Positions 16,654 through 24,529 of a stretch of 37,770 bases of DNA are shown piece by piece; positions within the stretch are counted from its first letter, which is position 1; each line of letters begins with the position of its first letter. Source of the stretch: an uncultured Butyricicoccus sp. (GTDB taxonomy: Bacteria > Bacillota > Clostridia > Oscillospirales > Butyricicoccaceae). Where the stretch lies: the NCBI GenBank assembly GCA_900547195.1, contig URFQ01000016.1, forward strand, positions 1 through 37,770, read 5' to 3'. The notes below the pieces were generated by a model. The model was not told where the DNA came from, did not search any database, and was given only the letters and a program-made list of their open reading frames with translations. Made by a program: the position numbers and the translations under genes.

Positions 16654-18126
16654 TTATTGTCCGCTCTGTGAAGAATTCATGAAGTTCGCAACCGCCTTCT
16701 TATCCATCATGGGCAGGGTCAGCGAAAATTCGGTTTCCCCGCCGTCCGAGCGCACCGAGATGTCGCCGCCGTGCAGATTGATGATGTTTTTGACAATATA
16801 GAGACCAAGCCCGGCGCCGGTGCGATCCAGGTTCCGCGAACGGTCGGTTTTATAGAACCGGTCAAAGACATGCGGGATATCCTCGGGGGAAATGCCTGCG
16901 CCGGTATTTTTGATGGAGAACGCCACAAGGCCGTGTTCCTCGTGGGCGCGGATGGTCAGCCTGCCGCCTGTGTCGATAAACTTGACGGCATTGTCCACCA
17001 GGTTGTAAACCGCGCGGAACACATGGTCGCGGTCGCCGTTGACGATCAGACGGTCGTCAAAATCGATGTCCACGTCCAGTTTTTTTGCGTTGATCTTCTG
17101 CTCAAACGACAGCACGATCTGGCTGGACATTTCGGTGAAATCAAACGGGGCAGTATTCAGGATGAGCTCGCCCGACTGGATTTTGGCGGCGTCCAGCATG
17201 CGCATGACCATACGGCTCAGGCGCTGGACTTCCTCAGAGATGATGTGCAGGTATTTGTCGCGTTGATCGGGGGGGATGGTGCCGTCCAGCATGCCGTCCA
17301 CAAAGCCGCCGATGGTGGTCATCGGGGTCTTGAATTCATGGCTGACATTGCCGATAAAGCCGCGCGTCAGCTCGTCGAGCTGGGCAAGGTCGCGCGCCAT
17401 GTTGTTGAAGGAGGCCGCCAGTTCGTCAATTTCAACACAGCGGTTGTCCTCCGGGACACGGATATCAAAATTGCCTGCCGCATATTCCCGGGACGCCATG
17501 GCCATGATTTTGAGCGGCGCGGTCATGCGCGCCGAAATAAAATACGAGATGACCAGATCGCCAACCAGCGCCACTAGCAGGATGACCACAAACATCTTGG
17601 ATACTTTGCGCATGACGCCCATAATGTCGTCTGTGGGCGACGATACGAAGACAAAGGCGGACAATTCGCTCTTCTCATCCATACAGGGAGCCCCTACGAT
17701 ATAACTTGCCTCGGGCAGCACGCCGCCCAGTGTTCCCACGGCGGAATAAATGCCATCCTGACGCAGGGAATTGGTGCTGTCGCTGCTGACCTGCCCTTTG
17801 CGCACATCACCGTACCCTTCGGGCGCCGCATAGAACACCATGCGGCCCTTCGGATCGGTCACCAGAATGCTGGCCTGATCGCTCGCCGCGATCTGGTTGA
17901 TATATACCTCGTACAGCTCCCGTACCAGCATATTGGATGGCTCCTCGGTTACCACTGCGGTCTGCCGGGCCACCGAAAAAGCGGTGGTTTTGAGCTGGCT
18001 TTGCTTTTCCCCCCGCGCATACACGCCAAGTTGGTGGGAAAATACGCTGCCGGCAAGCAAAAAGGTAAACAGGATCAGCAGGCTGTGCGCCAGATAGTTG
18101 CGCAAAAAGAAACTTTGCTTTCCCAT
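16654..18126 (-). CDS. Sensor histidine kinase (HAMP, envelope stress type)
   Basis: A 490-residue membrane kinase. It has TM1 at ~13-31, an extracellular sensor region (~32-177), TM2 at ~178-198, a HAMP linker (~198-252), and the phospho-acceptor box HEFKTP with His263. The HATPase domain has the N box (NLVDNAVKF), G1 and F boxes (IKNTGAGISPED, FDRFYKTDRS) and G2 (GAGLGLYIVK). It should phosphorylate the response regulator encoded just upstream; only 3 bases separate the two genes. The signal is not evident, but the linked htrA points to cell-envelope or secretion stress. Confidence 0.93.
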   Translation of the reverse strand: MGKQSFFLRNYLAHSLLILFTFLLAGSVFSHQLGVYARGEKQSQLKTTAFSVARQTAVVTEEPSNMLVRELYEVYINQIAASDQASILVTDPKGRMVFYAAPEGYGDVRKGQVSSDSTNSLRQDGIYSAVGTLGGVLPEASYIVGAPCMDEKSELSAFVFVSSPTDDIMGVMRKVSKMFVVILLVALVGDLVISYFISARMTAPLKIMAMASREYAAGNFDIRVPEDNRCVEIDELAASFNNMARDLAQLDELTRGFIGNVSHEFKTPMTTIGGFVDGMLDGTIPPDQRDKYLHIISEEVQRLSRMVMRMLDAAKIQSGELILNTAPFDFTEMSSQIVLSFEQKINAKKLDVDIDFDDRLIVNGDRDHVFRAVYNLVDNAVKFIDTGGRLTIRAHEEHGLVAFSIKNTGAGISPEDIPHVFDRFYKTDRSRNLDRTGAGLGLYIVKNIINLHGGDISVRSDGGETEFSLTLPMMDKKAVANFMNSSQSGQ

Positions 18127-18129
18127 CGC

Positions 18130-18810
18130 TTACCCCTTGGTTTCAAATTTATAACCCACGCCCCAAACGGTCTTAAGCTCCCATTTATCGGAAACGCCTT
18201 CGAGCTTTTCGCGCAGGCGTTTGACGTGCACATCGACCGTGCGCGTGTCGCCGTAGTAATCAAAGCCCCATACGTCGTCGAGCAGCTGGGCGCGGGTGAA
18301 CACACGGTTCGGGCTTTGCGCAAGGAAAAACAGCAGTTCAATTTCCTTCGGCGGAGCGTCCACGCGCTTGCCGTCAATGACCAGGTCATACGCCTGCTTG
18401 TCGATGGTGAGTTTATCGAAGGTCAGCTTGCCGGTTTCGTCGCCGGCAAAGCGGCGGAACACGGCGCGCACGCGCGCCACGACCTCGCGCATCTCAAGGG
18501 GCTTGACGATATAGTCGTCCGCCCCCAGCTCGAGGCCGGAGACCTTGTCCATGGTTTCCCCCTTGGCTGTAATCATAATGATCGGCATCGAGGAATTGGA
18601 AGCGCGCACCTCTTTGCACACCTGCCAGCCGTCCATCACCGGCATCATTACGTCGAGCAGCATCATATCCGGATTTTCAGCCTTCCACTTGGACAGGCCA
18701 ACCGCACCGTTTTCCGCTTCCGAAATTTCGTAGCCCTCGCGCTCCAGATAGAGACGCAGCAGCTCGCGGATATTGCCATCGTCTTCCACGATCAAAATTT
18801 TTTTCGCCAT
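18130..18810 (-). CDS. OmpR/PhoB-family response regulator
   Basis: A 226-residue regulator. The receiver domain has the acidic pair ED at 9-10, the phospho-acceptor Asp53 (LLLDVMMP) and the conserved Lys in VKPLEMRE. The C-terminal winged helix (~130-226) has LPPKEIELL-like and RTVDVHVKRLREKLE segments. Start 18810 (MAKKIL) is preferred because GGGGAA lies upstream at the right distance; 18825 is an alternative adding five residues. It is first in the regulator-kinase-htrA unit. A TATAAT lies upstream at 18859-18864 (minus strand), without a good -35. Confidence 0.93.
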   Translation of the reverse strand: MAKKILIVEDDGNIRELLRLYLEREGYEISEAENGAVGLSKWKAENPDMMLLDVMMPVMDGWQVCKEVRASNSSMPIIMITAKGETMDKVSGLELGADDYIVKPLEMREVVARVRAVFRRFAGDETGKLTFDKLTIDKQAYDLVIDGKRVDAPPKEIELLFFLAQSPNRVFTRAQLLDDVWGFDYYGDTRTVDVHVKRLREKLEGVSDKWELKTVWGVGYKFETKG

Positions 18811-18920
18811 TTTGTCATTCCCCATTCATTGTACAAAATTGTTCGGACATACATCTTCATTATATATCAAATGGACGGCGATTGGGTGAATATTTTGTGA
18901 ACGGCGCGGATTTTCAGACG

Positions 18921-18944
18921 CGCGGGGCAAGGCGATACCCCGCG
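18921..18944. other. GC-rich stem-loop downstream of the ECF S gene
   Basis: CGCGGGG (18921-18927) pairs with CCCCGCG (18938-18944). It lies between the ECF S-component stop and the response regulator promoter. No T run follows on either strand, so it is not a standard terminator. Confidence 0.4.
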
Positions 18945-18983
18945 TCGGGAAGCGCCTGAATGGGATGTCCGGGTTCAGCGGCG

Positions 18984-19535
18984 TTATGCGTGGATCCGTG
19001 CGCGCAGATCGCCGCTCGCCCGGGACAATACCGGCAGAAGCACCGCCGAGACAATCACGCCCGCAGCGCCCTGCACGATGTTGAAGGGGACGCCGGATGC
19101 AGTTGCCACGGCTGCGGCACCAAAGGCGCTGCCGCCCGCCATGGCCAGACCAACCTCATAGACATAATAGCCGAATACCATCACGATTTCCGCAGGGATG
19201 CCGGCGAGCACGGTTCGCACCGGCGTTGCAAATCCGGAAACGTGCAGTTTATGGAATACCCAGCCGCCGAGGAAGGCGGTTGCGGCCTTAATGATGAGCG
19301 TTGCAGGCGCCCATGCGGCGTAGCCGGAAAAAATATCCGCGAACATGGAGCCGATCCCAGCCGCGGCTGCGCCCAGCCCGGGGCCGAGCAGGATGCCGCA
19401 CAGCAGCACCAGGCCGTCGCCGAGATGGATATAGCCCATTGTCGGCGTGGGAATTTTGATGATCATGGTTGCAACGGTTGTAAACGCGGCCAGAAGCGCC
19501 GCAAGCACAAGCGTGCGCGTTGTATTTTGTTTCAT
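18984..19535 (-). CDS. ECF transporter S component (riboflavin-transporter-like family)
   Basis: A 183-residue membrane protein with about five to six hydrophobic segments. It shows the conserved S-component pattern near residue 35 (GYIHLGDG) followed by LLGPGLGAAAAGIGSMFADIF and PATLIIKAATAFLGG. Such proteins bind a vitamin or its precursor and dock on the shared EcfAA'T module, which is not in the window. Members of this Pfam-type group transport riboflavin, pantothenate, pyrimidines or unknown ligands. There is no riboswitch upstream, so the ligand stays open. It has its own promoter and stands alone after modC. Confidence 0.85.
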   Translation of the reverse strand: MKQNTTRTLVLAALLAAFTTVATMIIKIPTPTMGYIHLGDGLVLLCGILLGPGLGAAAAGIGSMFADIFSGYAAWAPATLIIKAATAFLGGWVFHKLHVSGFATPVRTVLAGIPAEIVMVFGYYVYEVGLAMAGGSAFGAAAVATASGVPFNIVQGAAGVIVSAVLLPVLSRASGDLRARIHA

Positions 19536-19577
19536 AATGGGAACTGCCTTCTTTCTGTCTCATTTTCGGGTGACCCC

Positions 19578-19606
19578 ATTGTAGCAGGCAAATGGCCCTG
19601 CGTAAA
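19578..19606 (-). promoter_or_regulatory. Promoter of the ECF S-component gene
   Basis: On the minus strand TTTACG (19601-19606) and TACAAT (19578-19583) are 17 bases apart, with TGC directly before the -10. The leader is about 40 bases. Confidence 0.55.
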
Positions 19607-19679
19607 TTGCCAGTTTTACATATTTCCATAATGCCAGATTGTTTGCCGGGCAACCGCGATGCGGCCCTGTCGGAAAGCC

Positions 19680-20705
19680 TTAACGCAACAGCCAGATTTT
19701 TTCAGCATCAAAGGCAAGGCGCACGTGGCCGCCCAGCGTAAGCCGCAGCGCCTCGGCCTTGCCGGTGCGCCAGCGGAGCGTATCCGCAGCGCCTTCCGGC
19801 CGGACAAGCACAAGCGCATCGCCCGGGCATTCGATCACGCGCTCCACGGTACCGGCAAAGCCCTCCCCGGCGGCGAGCGCTTCGGCGGGGACGCCGACGG
19901 CACAGAACGGCCCGCCGGCAGTTCCGCCGGCGGGGACATGCACGTTCCACGCGGGCACGAACACCGCGCCGCCGTCCGCAGCCTCCGCGTCCGCGATGTT
20001 CTCGCAGCCAATGAGCCGCGCGGCGGCGCGGGTTTCCGGCCGGGAAAACAGGTCGTTTCTGGGCTGGAACACTTCGATTTTGCCGCGTTCCATGACTGCG
20101 ATCCGGCGGCACAGCCGGTAGGCCTCCTCGCGGTTGTGGGACACGAACAGCGTCGTGCCGCCGTGCGCGGCAACGACGTCGGAAACCGTCTGTTCCAGCT
20201 CCCAGCGCAGGAAGCTGTCCAGCGCGGAAAACGGTTCGTCGAGCATCAGAAGCTGCGGTTCGCTGCCCAGCAGCCGCGCCAGCGCGGCGCGCTGCTGCTG
20301 CCCGCCGGACAACTGGCCGGGCAGGCGCTTTTCCAGCCCCTCCAGATGGAAACGTCGGACAAGGGCCGCGCAGCGGCTGCCGCGTGCGGCCTTCGGCAGA
20401 TGCCGCAGCCCGCACAGAATGTTTTGCTGTACGGACATGGTGGGAAACAGGGCGTAATTTTGAAACAAAAGCCCGACTTTACGCTCCTGCGGCGGCAGAT
20501 TGACGCCTTTTTCGGAATCAAACAATACCCGGCCGTCCAGCACGATCCGGCCGCGGTCCGGGGTTTCCACACCCGCAATGCATTTCAGAGTCATGGATTT
20601 GCCGGAGCCGGACGCGCCAAGCAGCGCCACGGCTTCGTTTGCCGCGCGGAAATCGACCGCAAGCGGGAACGCTTCCAGCCGTTTGACAAACGAACACTCA
20701 AGCAT
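19680..20705 (-). CDS. modC: Molybdate ABC transporter, ATP-binding protein
   Basis: A 341-residue ABC ATPase. It has Walker A GASGSGKS near residue 30, a Q-loop (LLFQNYALFP), the signature LSGGQQQRAALARLL, Walker B LLMLDEPFSALD and the H-loop SHNREEA. The C-terminal ~110 residues form a regulatory domain like the TOBE/MOP domain of ModC. It powers molybdate (or tungstate) import with ModA and ModB. ATG 20705 overlaps the end of modB by 8 bases; the longer open frame runs into modB and is not coding. The modA-modB-modC order fixes the identity. Confidence 0.9.
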   Translation of the reverse strand: MLECSFVKRLEAFPLAVDFRAANEAVALLGASGSGKSMTLKCIAGVETPDRGRIVLDGRVLFDSEKGVNLPPQERKVGLLFQNYALFPTMSVQQNILCGLRHLPKAARGSRCAALVRRFHLEGLEKRLPGQLSGGQQQRAALARLLGSEPQLLMLDEPFSALDSFLRWELEQTVSDVVAAHGGTTLFVSHNREEAYRLCRRIAVMERGKIEVFQPRNDLFSRPETRAAARLIGCENIADAEAADGGAVFVPAWNVHVPAGGTAGGPFCAVGVPAEALAAGEGFAGTVERVIECPGDALVLVRPEGAADTLRWRTGKAEALRLTLGGHVRLAFDAEKIWLLR

Positions 20706-21372
20706 GCCGCCGCCCCCGTTTCTGCTTTTTCTCGAGCAGGTTGACCGCAAACAGCACAGCAAACGAGATTGCGAGATTGACCGCCACCCAGCGGTAGGCC
20801 AGCGCGTCATTTGATTCACGCCAAAGTTGGTAAACCGTCGTCGAAATCGTTGCGGTGCGGCCGGGCGTATAGCCGGCGAGCATGCTCGTGGCGCCGTATT
20901 CGCCAAGCCCGCGCGCGAATGCAAGCACGACGCCCGCGAGCACGCCCTGCCGGCAGCCAGGCAGCAGCACCCGCCAAAAGAGGAAGGTGTCCGACAGCCC
21001 CAGCGTGCGCCCGGCGTAAAGCAGGTTGGGGTCAAAGCTTTCAAACGCGCCGCGCGCGGTGCGGTACATGAGCGGGAAAGTGACCACTGCGGTTGCAAAG
21101 ATGGCCGCGTACCACGTCATGGTAATGCGCAGGTTCCACCACGCGAGCAGGTACCGCCCCAGAATGCCGCGCGGCCCGAGCAGGCGCAGCAGGAAAAAGC
21201 CTACAACGGTGGGCGGCAGCACCATGGGCAGCGTGAGCACGCAGTCGAGCGCACCCTTGAGCATACGCGGCGCGCGGGCGATGGCATACGCCGCGAAAAT
21301 GCCGGCAAAAAAGGTGATGACCGTCGAAATCAGCGCAATGCGCAGCGAATTCACCAGCGGAAACCAATCCAT
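20698..21372 (-). CDS. modB: Molybdate ABC transporter permease
   Basis: A 224-residue permease with five to six membrane segments. The TLPMVLPPTVVGFFLL motif near the N-terminal third is typical of ModB. The EAA loop reads ARGLGEYGATSMLAG, and the C-terminus is basic. The start at 21372 has GGGAGG just upstream; a longer frame runs back into the modA-modB hairpin. The stop overlaps modC. Confidence 0.93.
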   Translation of the reverse strand: MDWFPLVNSLRIALISTVITFFAGIFAAYAIARAPRMLKGALDCVLTLPMVLPPTVVGFFLLRLLGPRGILGRYLLAWWNLRITMTWYAAIFATAVVTFPLMYRTARGAFESFDPNLLYAGRTLGLSDTFLFWRVLLPGCRQGVLAGVVLAFARGLGEYGATSMLAGYTPGRTATISTTVYQLWRESNDALAYRWVAVNLAISFAVLFAVNLLEKKQKRGRRHA

Positions 21373-21387
21373 GAAAGATCCTCCCTT

Positions 21388-21425
21388 AAAAAAACGGCGC
21401 GGGTACATAAAATGCGCCCGCGCCG
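21388..21425 (-). terminator. Hairpin terminator/attenuator between modA and modB
   Basis: A perfect 9-bp GC stem (CGGCGCGGG at 21395-21403, CCCGCGCCG at 21417-21425) followed on the minus strand by seven T. It lies inside the modABC operon directly before the modB ribosome binding site, so it should reduce modBC expression relative to the binding protein. Confidence 0.8.
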
Positions 21426-21435
21426 TGCATGTAAA

Positions 21436-22278
21436 TTACTTGACAGTGAATCCTGCATCCTCAAAAATCCGGGCGCAGGCGTCGGTTTGGAGAAACGCCA
21501 GAAAAGCCTTTGCTTCCTCCGGGTGTTCGCTGGTTTTCAGCACCGCGACCGGATAAATGGCCGGGGAGTAACTGCCCGCCGGGGCTTCGGCGGCCACCTC
21601 CACGCCGCTGCTTGCGGCCGCGTCGGTTTTATACACCACGCCGCAGTCCACAGCCGCCTGTTCGACCTGCGTGAGAACCTCTTTTACGTTGGTGGCAAAG
21701 CTGGTTTTCCGGCTGAGGCTGTCCCATAGGCCGAGGGAGGAAAAGATCTGTTCGGCATATTGCCCGACCGGCACGTCGGAATTGCCCAGCGCGAGCATGG
21801 AAACCTTGTCGGAGCCCACGTCTTCAAACGAGACAATGCCTTTGTCCGAGCCCTTGGGGACGATCAAGACCACTTTGTTTTCCAGCAGGTCGCGGCGGGT
21901 GGCGCTATCCACAAAATCCAGCCCTTCCGTGTTCGCCGCGGCATCGGCCGAAGCGTCGAGCTGATCCATCTGCTTCTGGCCCGCGGACAGGAACAGGTCG
22001 CACTCCGCGCCCTCCTGGATCTGGGTTTTCAGCGTGCCTGAGGAGTCAAAGTTATACACCAGCGTCACATGCGGGGCTTCTTCCTTGTAAAGCGCCTGGA
22101 TTTCGGTCAGGGTTTCGGTCATGGATGCGGCCGCGAATACGGTCAGTTCGACCGGGCCGCCCGCCGCAGCGTTCGAGGAAGCAGCGCCGGAGGATGCCGC
22201 CGGAATGGACGAACCGCCGCAGCCTGCGAGCGTACAGCACAGGGCAAGCGAAGCGGCCAAGGTGCGAAAGAATTTCAT
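21436..22278 (-). CDS. modA: Molybdate-binding lipoprotein
   Basis: A 280-residue substrate-binding protein with a lipoprotein signal peptide (LAGC lipobox, Cys20). It has the ModA pattern: VFAAASMTETL at the start of the mature domain, NFDSSGTLKTQI, ECDLFLSA, and NSDVPVGQYAEQ. It is anchored outside the membrane and delivers molybdate or tungstate to ModBC. A perfect-consensus promoter lies upstream, divergent to the regulator gene. Confidence 0.93.
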   Translation of the reverse strand: MKFFRTLAASLALCCTLAGCGGSSIPAASSGAASSNAAAGGPVELTVFAAASMTETLTEIQALYKEEAPHVTLVYNFDSSGTLKTQIQEGAECDLFLSAGQKQMDQLDASADAAANTEGLDFVDSATRRDLLENKVVLIVPKGSDKGIVSFEDVGSDKVSMLALGNSDVPVGQYAEQIFSSLGLWDSLSRKTSFATNVKEVLTQVEQAAVDCGVVYKTDAAASSGVEVAAEAPAGSYSPAIYPVAVLKTSEHPEEAKAFLAFLQTDACARIFEDAGFTVK

Positions 22279-22317
22279 TTGCGTTTCCTCTTGTTTTGTA
22301 TTGTTTTATTTGGTTTT

Positions 22318-22346
22318 ATTATACCAAGCGGCCAAACTCCTGTCAA
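22318..22346 (-). promoter_or_regulatory. modA promoter (perfect consensus)
   Basis: On the minus strand TTGACA (22341-22346) and TATAAT (22318-22323) are exactly 17 bases apart. Such a strong promoter normally needs repression; the divergent regulator gene is the obvious candidate. Confidence 0.9.
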
Positions 22347-22361
22347 CAGATACTACGCGGT

Positions 22362-22390
22362 TTGACAGCCTGCGCGCGCTCTTTTATAAT
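22362..22390 (+). promoter_or_regulatory. Promoter of the molybdate-type regulator (perfect consensus)
   Basis: TTGACA (22362-22367) and TATAAT (22385-22390) are exactly 17 bases apart. Its -35 box is the mirror of the modA -35, 15 bases away, so one protein bound between them could block both promoters. Confidence 0.9.
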
Positions 22391-22413
22391 AATGGAAAAA
22401 AGGAGGCGGGACT

Positions 22414-23307
22414 ATGGCAGAACGCTATTTGACTGCACAGGAGGTTGCAGACCTGCTGAAAATCAAGAAAAACACCGTATACGATATGATTAAAAAGGGT
22501 TCCCTGCGTGCGGTCAAGGTGGGAAAGCAGTTCCGCGTGGCCGAAAGCAATGTGCGCGCCGTGCTTGGGCAGGGCGCGCCGGCCGGATACCAGCCGCCCG
22601 CGGGCGGGGAGCGTTTTGTGGTCTGCGGGCAGGACGCGCTGCTTGACCTCTTGTGCGGCAGCGCCAACACCGCGCTTGGCGAACCATTCTTTTTCCGTTC
22701 CCATATGGGCAGTTACAACGGCCTGCACGCCATGTATCAGGGGCAAGCCGACGCCGCCACCGCGCATCTGTGGGATATGGAAACCGACACCTATAATTTG
22801 CCGTTTATCCCAAAGCTGCTGCCGGGCGAGCGGGTGGCGGTTTTCCATCTCGTGGGGCGCACAGTGGGCATTTACGTTGCAGCCGGGAACCCCAAGGGCA
22901 TTGTGCAAATTGAGGACTTCGCCCGGCCGGACGTCACCATGGTCAGCCGGGAAAAGGGCAGCGGCATCCGGGTGCTGGCCGACAGCCTGTTTGCCCGCGC
23001 GGGCATCGCGCCGCGCGCCGTGCACGGGTATGAAACCGTCGCGGGATCCCACCTCGCGGCCGCCGCCTGTGTCGCGGGCGGGCAGGCCGACTGCGCCCTC
23101 GGCAACCAGAAGGCCGCCCTCCAGACCCCGGCGGTCGATTTCCTTCCGCTGCGTGTGGAGCAGTACGACCTGGTGCTGCGGCAGGATGATCTGGAGCGCC
23201 CGCAGGTGGGCACGCTGCTCGGGGTTTTGCGGTCGCCGGAATTCCGCGCCGCGCTCGACGCGCTCGGCGGCTACGATACCCGAGACCTTGGAAAACAGCT
23301 CAGATAA
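22414..23307 (+). CDS. One-component regulator: excisionase-type HTH plus PBP-like domain
   Basis: A 297-residue protein. Residues ~3-55 form an excisionase/MerR-like winged helix (LTAQEVADLLKIKKNTVYDMIKKG, then KVGKQFRV). Residues ~65-290 resemble a periplasmic-binding-protein domain of the PBP_like group related to ModA (GSYNGLHAMYQGQADAATAHLWD, REKGSGIRVLAD). This arrangement is known for regulators that sense molybdate or tungstate inside the cell in Firmicutes, which lack ModE. Its position opposite modABC supports that role. GGAGG lies 8 bases before the ATG. The ligand is inferred from context. Confidence 0.85.
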   Translation: MAERYLTAQEVADLLKIKKNTVYDMIKKGSLRAVKVGKQFRVAESNVRAVLGQGAPAGYQPPAGGERFVVCGQDALLDLLCGSANTALGEPFFFRSHMGSYNGLHAMYQGQADAATAHLWDMETDTYNLPFIPKLLPGERVAVFHLVGRTVGIYVAAGNPKGIVQIEDFARPDVTMVSREKGSGIRVLADSLFARAGIAPRAVHGYETVAGSHLAAAACVAGGQADCALGNQKAALQTPAVDFLPLRVEQYDLVLRQDDLERPQVGTLLGVLRSPEFRAALDALGGYDTRDLGKQLR

Positions 23308-23309
23308 GC

Positions 23310-23344
23310 GAAAGGGCGCGCTGCGGTTTGCAGCGCGCCCTTTC
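23310..23344. terminator. Hairpin between the convergent regulator and PspC genes
   Basis: A perfect 15-bp stem (GAAAGGGCGCGCTGC with its complement, loop GGTTT). It lies two bases after the regulator stop and 13 bases beyond the stop of the convergent PspC gene. The T runs are short, but position and stability fit a shared terminator. Confidence 0.7.
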
Positions 23345-23357
23345 CGGCCATTTCAGT

Positions 23358-23555
23358 TTATACAGTCCCTTCTTCGGGGATGATGATCGCCGCAATGATA
23401 TAGGCGATGATGCCGGTGAAGCAGCTGAAGAGGCAGATGACTGCCGCGAGCAGGCGCACGAGCGTGGGGTCAATGTTAAAATATTCGCCGATGCCGCCGC
23501 ACACACCGCACAGCATCCGATTGTTTAAACTGCGGAATAAACGTTTGCCATCCAT
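23358..23555 (-). CDS. PspC domain-containing small membrane protein
   Basis: A 65-residue protein that is essentially one PspC domain: KRLFRSLNNRMLCGVCGGIGEYFNIDPTLVRL followed by a hydrophobic helix and IIPEEG. Stand-alone PspC proteins in Firmicutes are linked to membrane-stress responses. Start 23555 is preferred, after AAAGGATGG. It has its own promoter. The role is not shown further by context, although a DUF4097/DUF1700 operon, often found with PspC proteins, is adjacent. Confidence 0.88.
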   Translation of the reverse strand: MDGKRLFRSLNNRMLCGVCGGIGEYFNIDPTLVRLLAAVICLFSCFTGIIAYIIAAIIIPEEGTV

Positions 23556-23598
23556 AAAAACCATCCTTTCCATTTGGTATCTTCATGTCCCTGTTTCT

Positions 23599-23627
23599 AT
23601 TATAGCATTGCACAATCGCTTTGGGAA
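23599..23627 (-). promoter_or_regulatory. Promoter of the PspC gene
   Basis: On the minus strand a perfect extended -10 TGCTATAAT (TATAAT at 23599-23604) has a weak -35, TTCCCA (23622-23627), 17 bases upstream. It lies about 45 bases before the start codon. Confidence 0.6.
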
Positions 23628-23632
23628 GCGGG

Positions 23633-24529
23633 TTAGTCCGCAAAATACAGGTTGAGCGTGCCTGCGCCGACTTCGGCGTCAAGATTCCGTGCGCCATGGC
23701 CGGTGGATACGTCGTCGCTCACGCCGCTCAGGAAGGGCTCGCCGTCCAGGGTGAGGGAGCCCATCGCGCATTCGGCATTCAGCGTGTAGTCGTCCTGACG
23801 GCCTGCAAGAGTGACGTCGCCCGCGCCGGCGCCACATGACAGGCCGACATCCTGCGCATCCAGATAACCGGCCTGCATCCAGCCTGCACCAATGTCAAGC
23901 GAGGCTTCCCGCGCGGTGAGCGAATTGATTTCCACCGACGCCGCGCCGGTATCGAGGTCAAACTCCTGGCAGCTGAGCGTATCGATTTCAATCGCCGCCG
24001 CGCCCGCGTCGATTTCGAATTCCTGGAACCGGAAGCCCTGCGGCACGGTCAAGAGGACGCGCGGCGAATTCTCCGAAGCCGGGCGGCTGGGCTTCTCGGC
24101 TTCAATTTTCAGGACGCTGCCGTCTACACGGACGCGGGCCTTCCGGGTGGCAACCGAGAGCCGGTCGCCGGTCTCGATGACGCAGGCCGCGGAATCCAGA
24201 TCCATGGAAACCGACCGGACCGCGGCGCACTCGGCCTCCGAAAGTGGGACGTCGTCCACCGAATCGCGGAAGCTTTCCTCATTTTCATCCAACCAGTCCT
24301 TGGCGGCGGGGGAGACGGACGGCAGGCCGTCCAAGTGATCGAGCTCCCAGCGATCCCCGCCAAACCAGCCGAAATGCCAGCCGCCCCGATCATGCCACTC
24401 TTCCCAGGTCAGCGGCTCCACATGGCCGTCCTTATAGTAGTAGAGCCCTCCGCCCGCAGCTTTGCCGCCGATGCCGAGCGCCAACCCGAGCACAAGCAGG
24501 CCGCAGAAGAATTTTACCATCCGTTTCAT
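23633..24529 (-). CDS. DUF4097 family beta-repeat protein
   Basis: A 298-residue protein with an N-terminal signal/anchor helix (~5-25). A Trp/His/Asp-rich segment follows (WEEWHDRGGWHFGWFGGDRW). From ~residue 160 there is a DUF4097 adhesin-like beta solenoid of short repeats (FEIDAGAAAIEIDTL, FDLDTGAASVEINSL, ASLDIGAGWMQAGYL). It is probably exported and membrane-anchored. The start overlaps the DUF1700 stop by 4 bases (ATGA), so the two are translationally coupled. Such PadR-DUF1700-DUF4097 operons are widespread in Firmicutes and tied to envelope stress; the molecular role is unclear. Confidence 0.85.
   Translation of the reverse strand: MKRMVKFFCGLLVLGLALGIGGKAAGGGLYYYKDGHVEPLTWEEWHDRGGWHFGWFGGDRWELDHLDGLPSVSPAAKDWLDENEESFRDSVDDVPLSEAECAAVRSVSMDLDSAACVIETGDRLSVATRKARVRVDGSVLKIEAEKPSRPASENSPRVLLTVPQGFRFQEFEIDAGAAAIEIDTLSCQEFDLDTGAASVEINSLTAREASLDIGAGWMQAGYLDAQDVGLSCGAGAGDVTLAGRQDDYTLNAECAMGSLTLDGEPFLSGVSDDVSTGHGARNLDAEVGAGTLNLYFAD

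Noticed and set aside
19680..21098. A 472-residue modB-modC fusion
   Set aside because: The extra N-terminal part is modB read in another frame. ModC starts at 20705, where its family begins.
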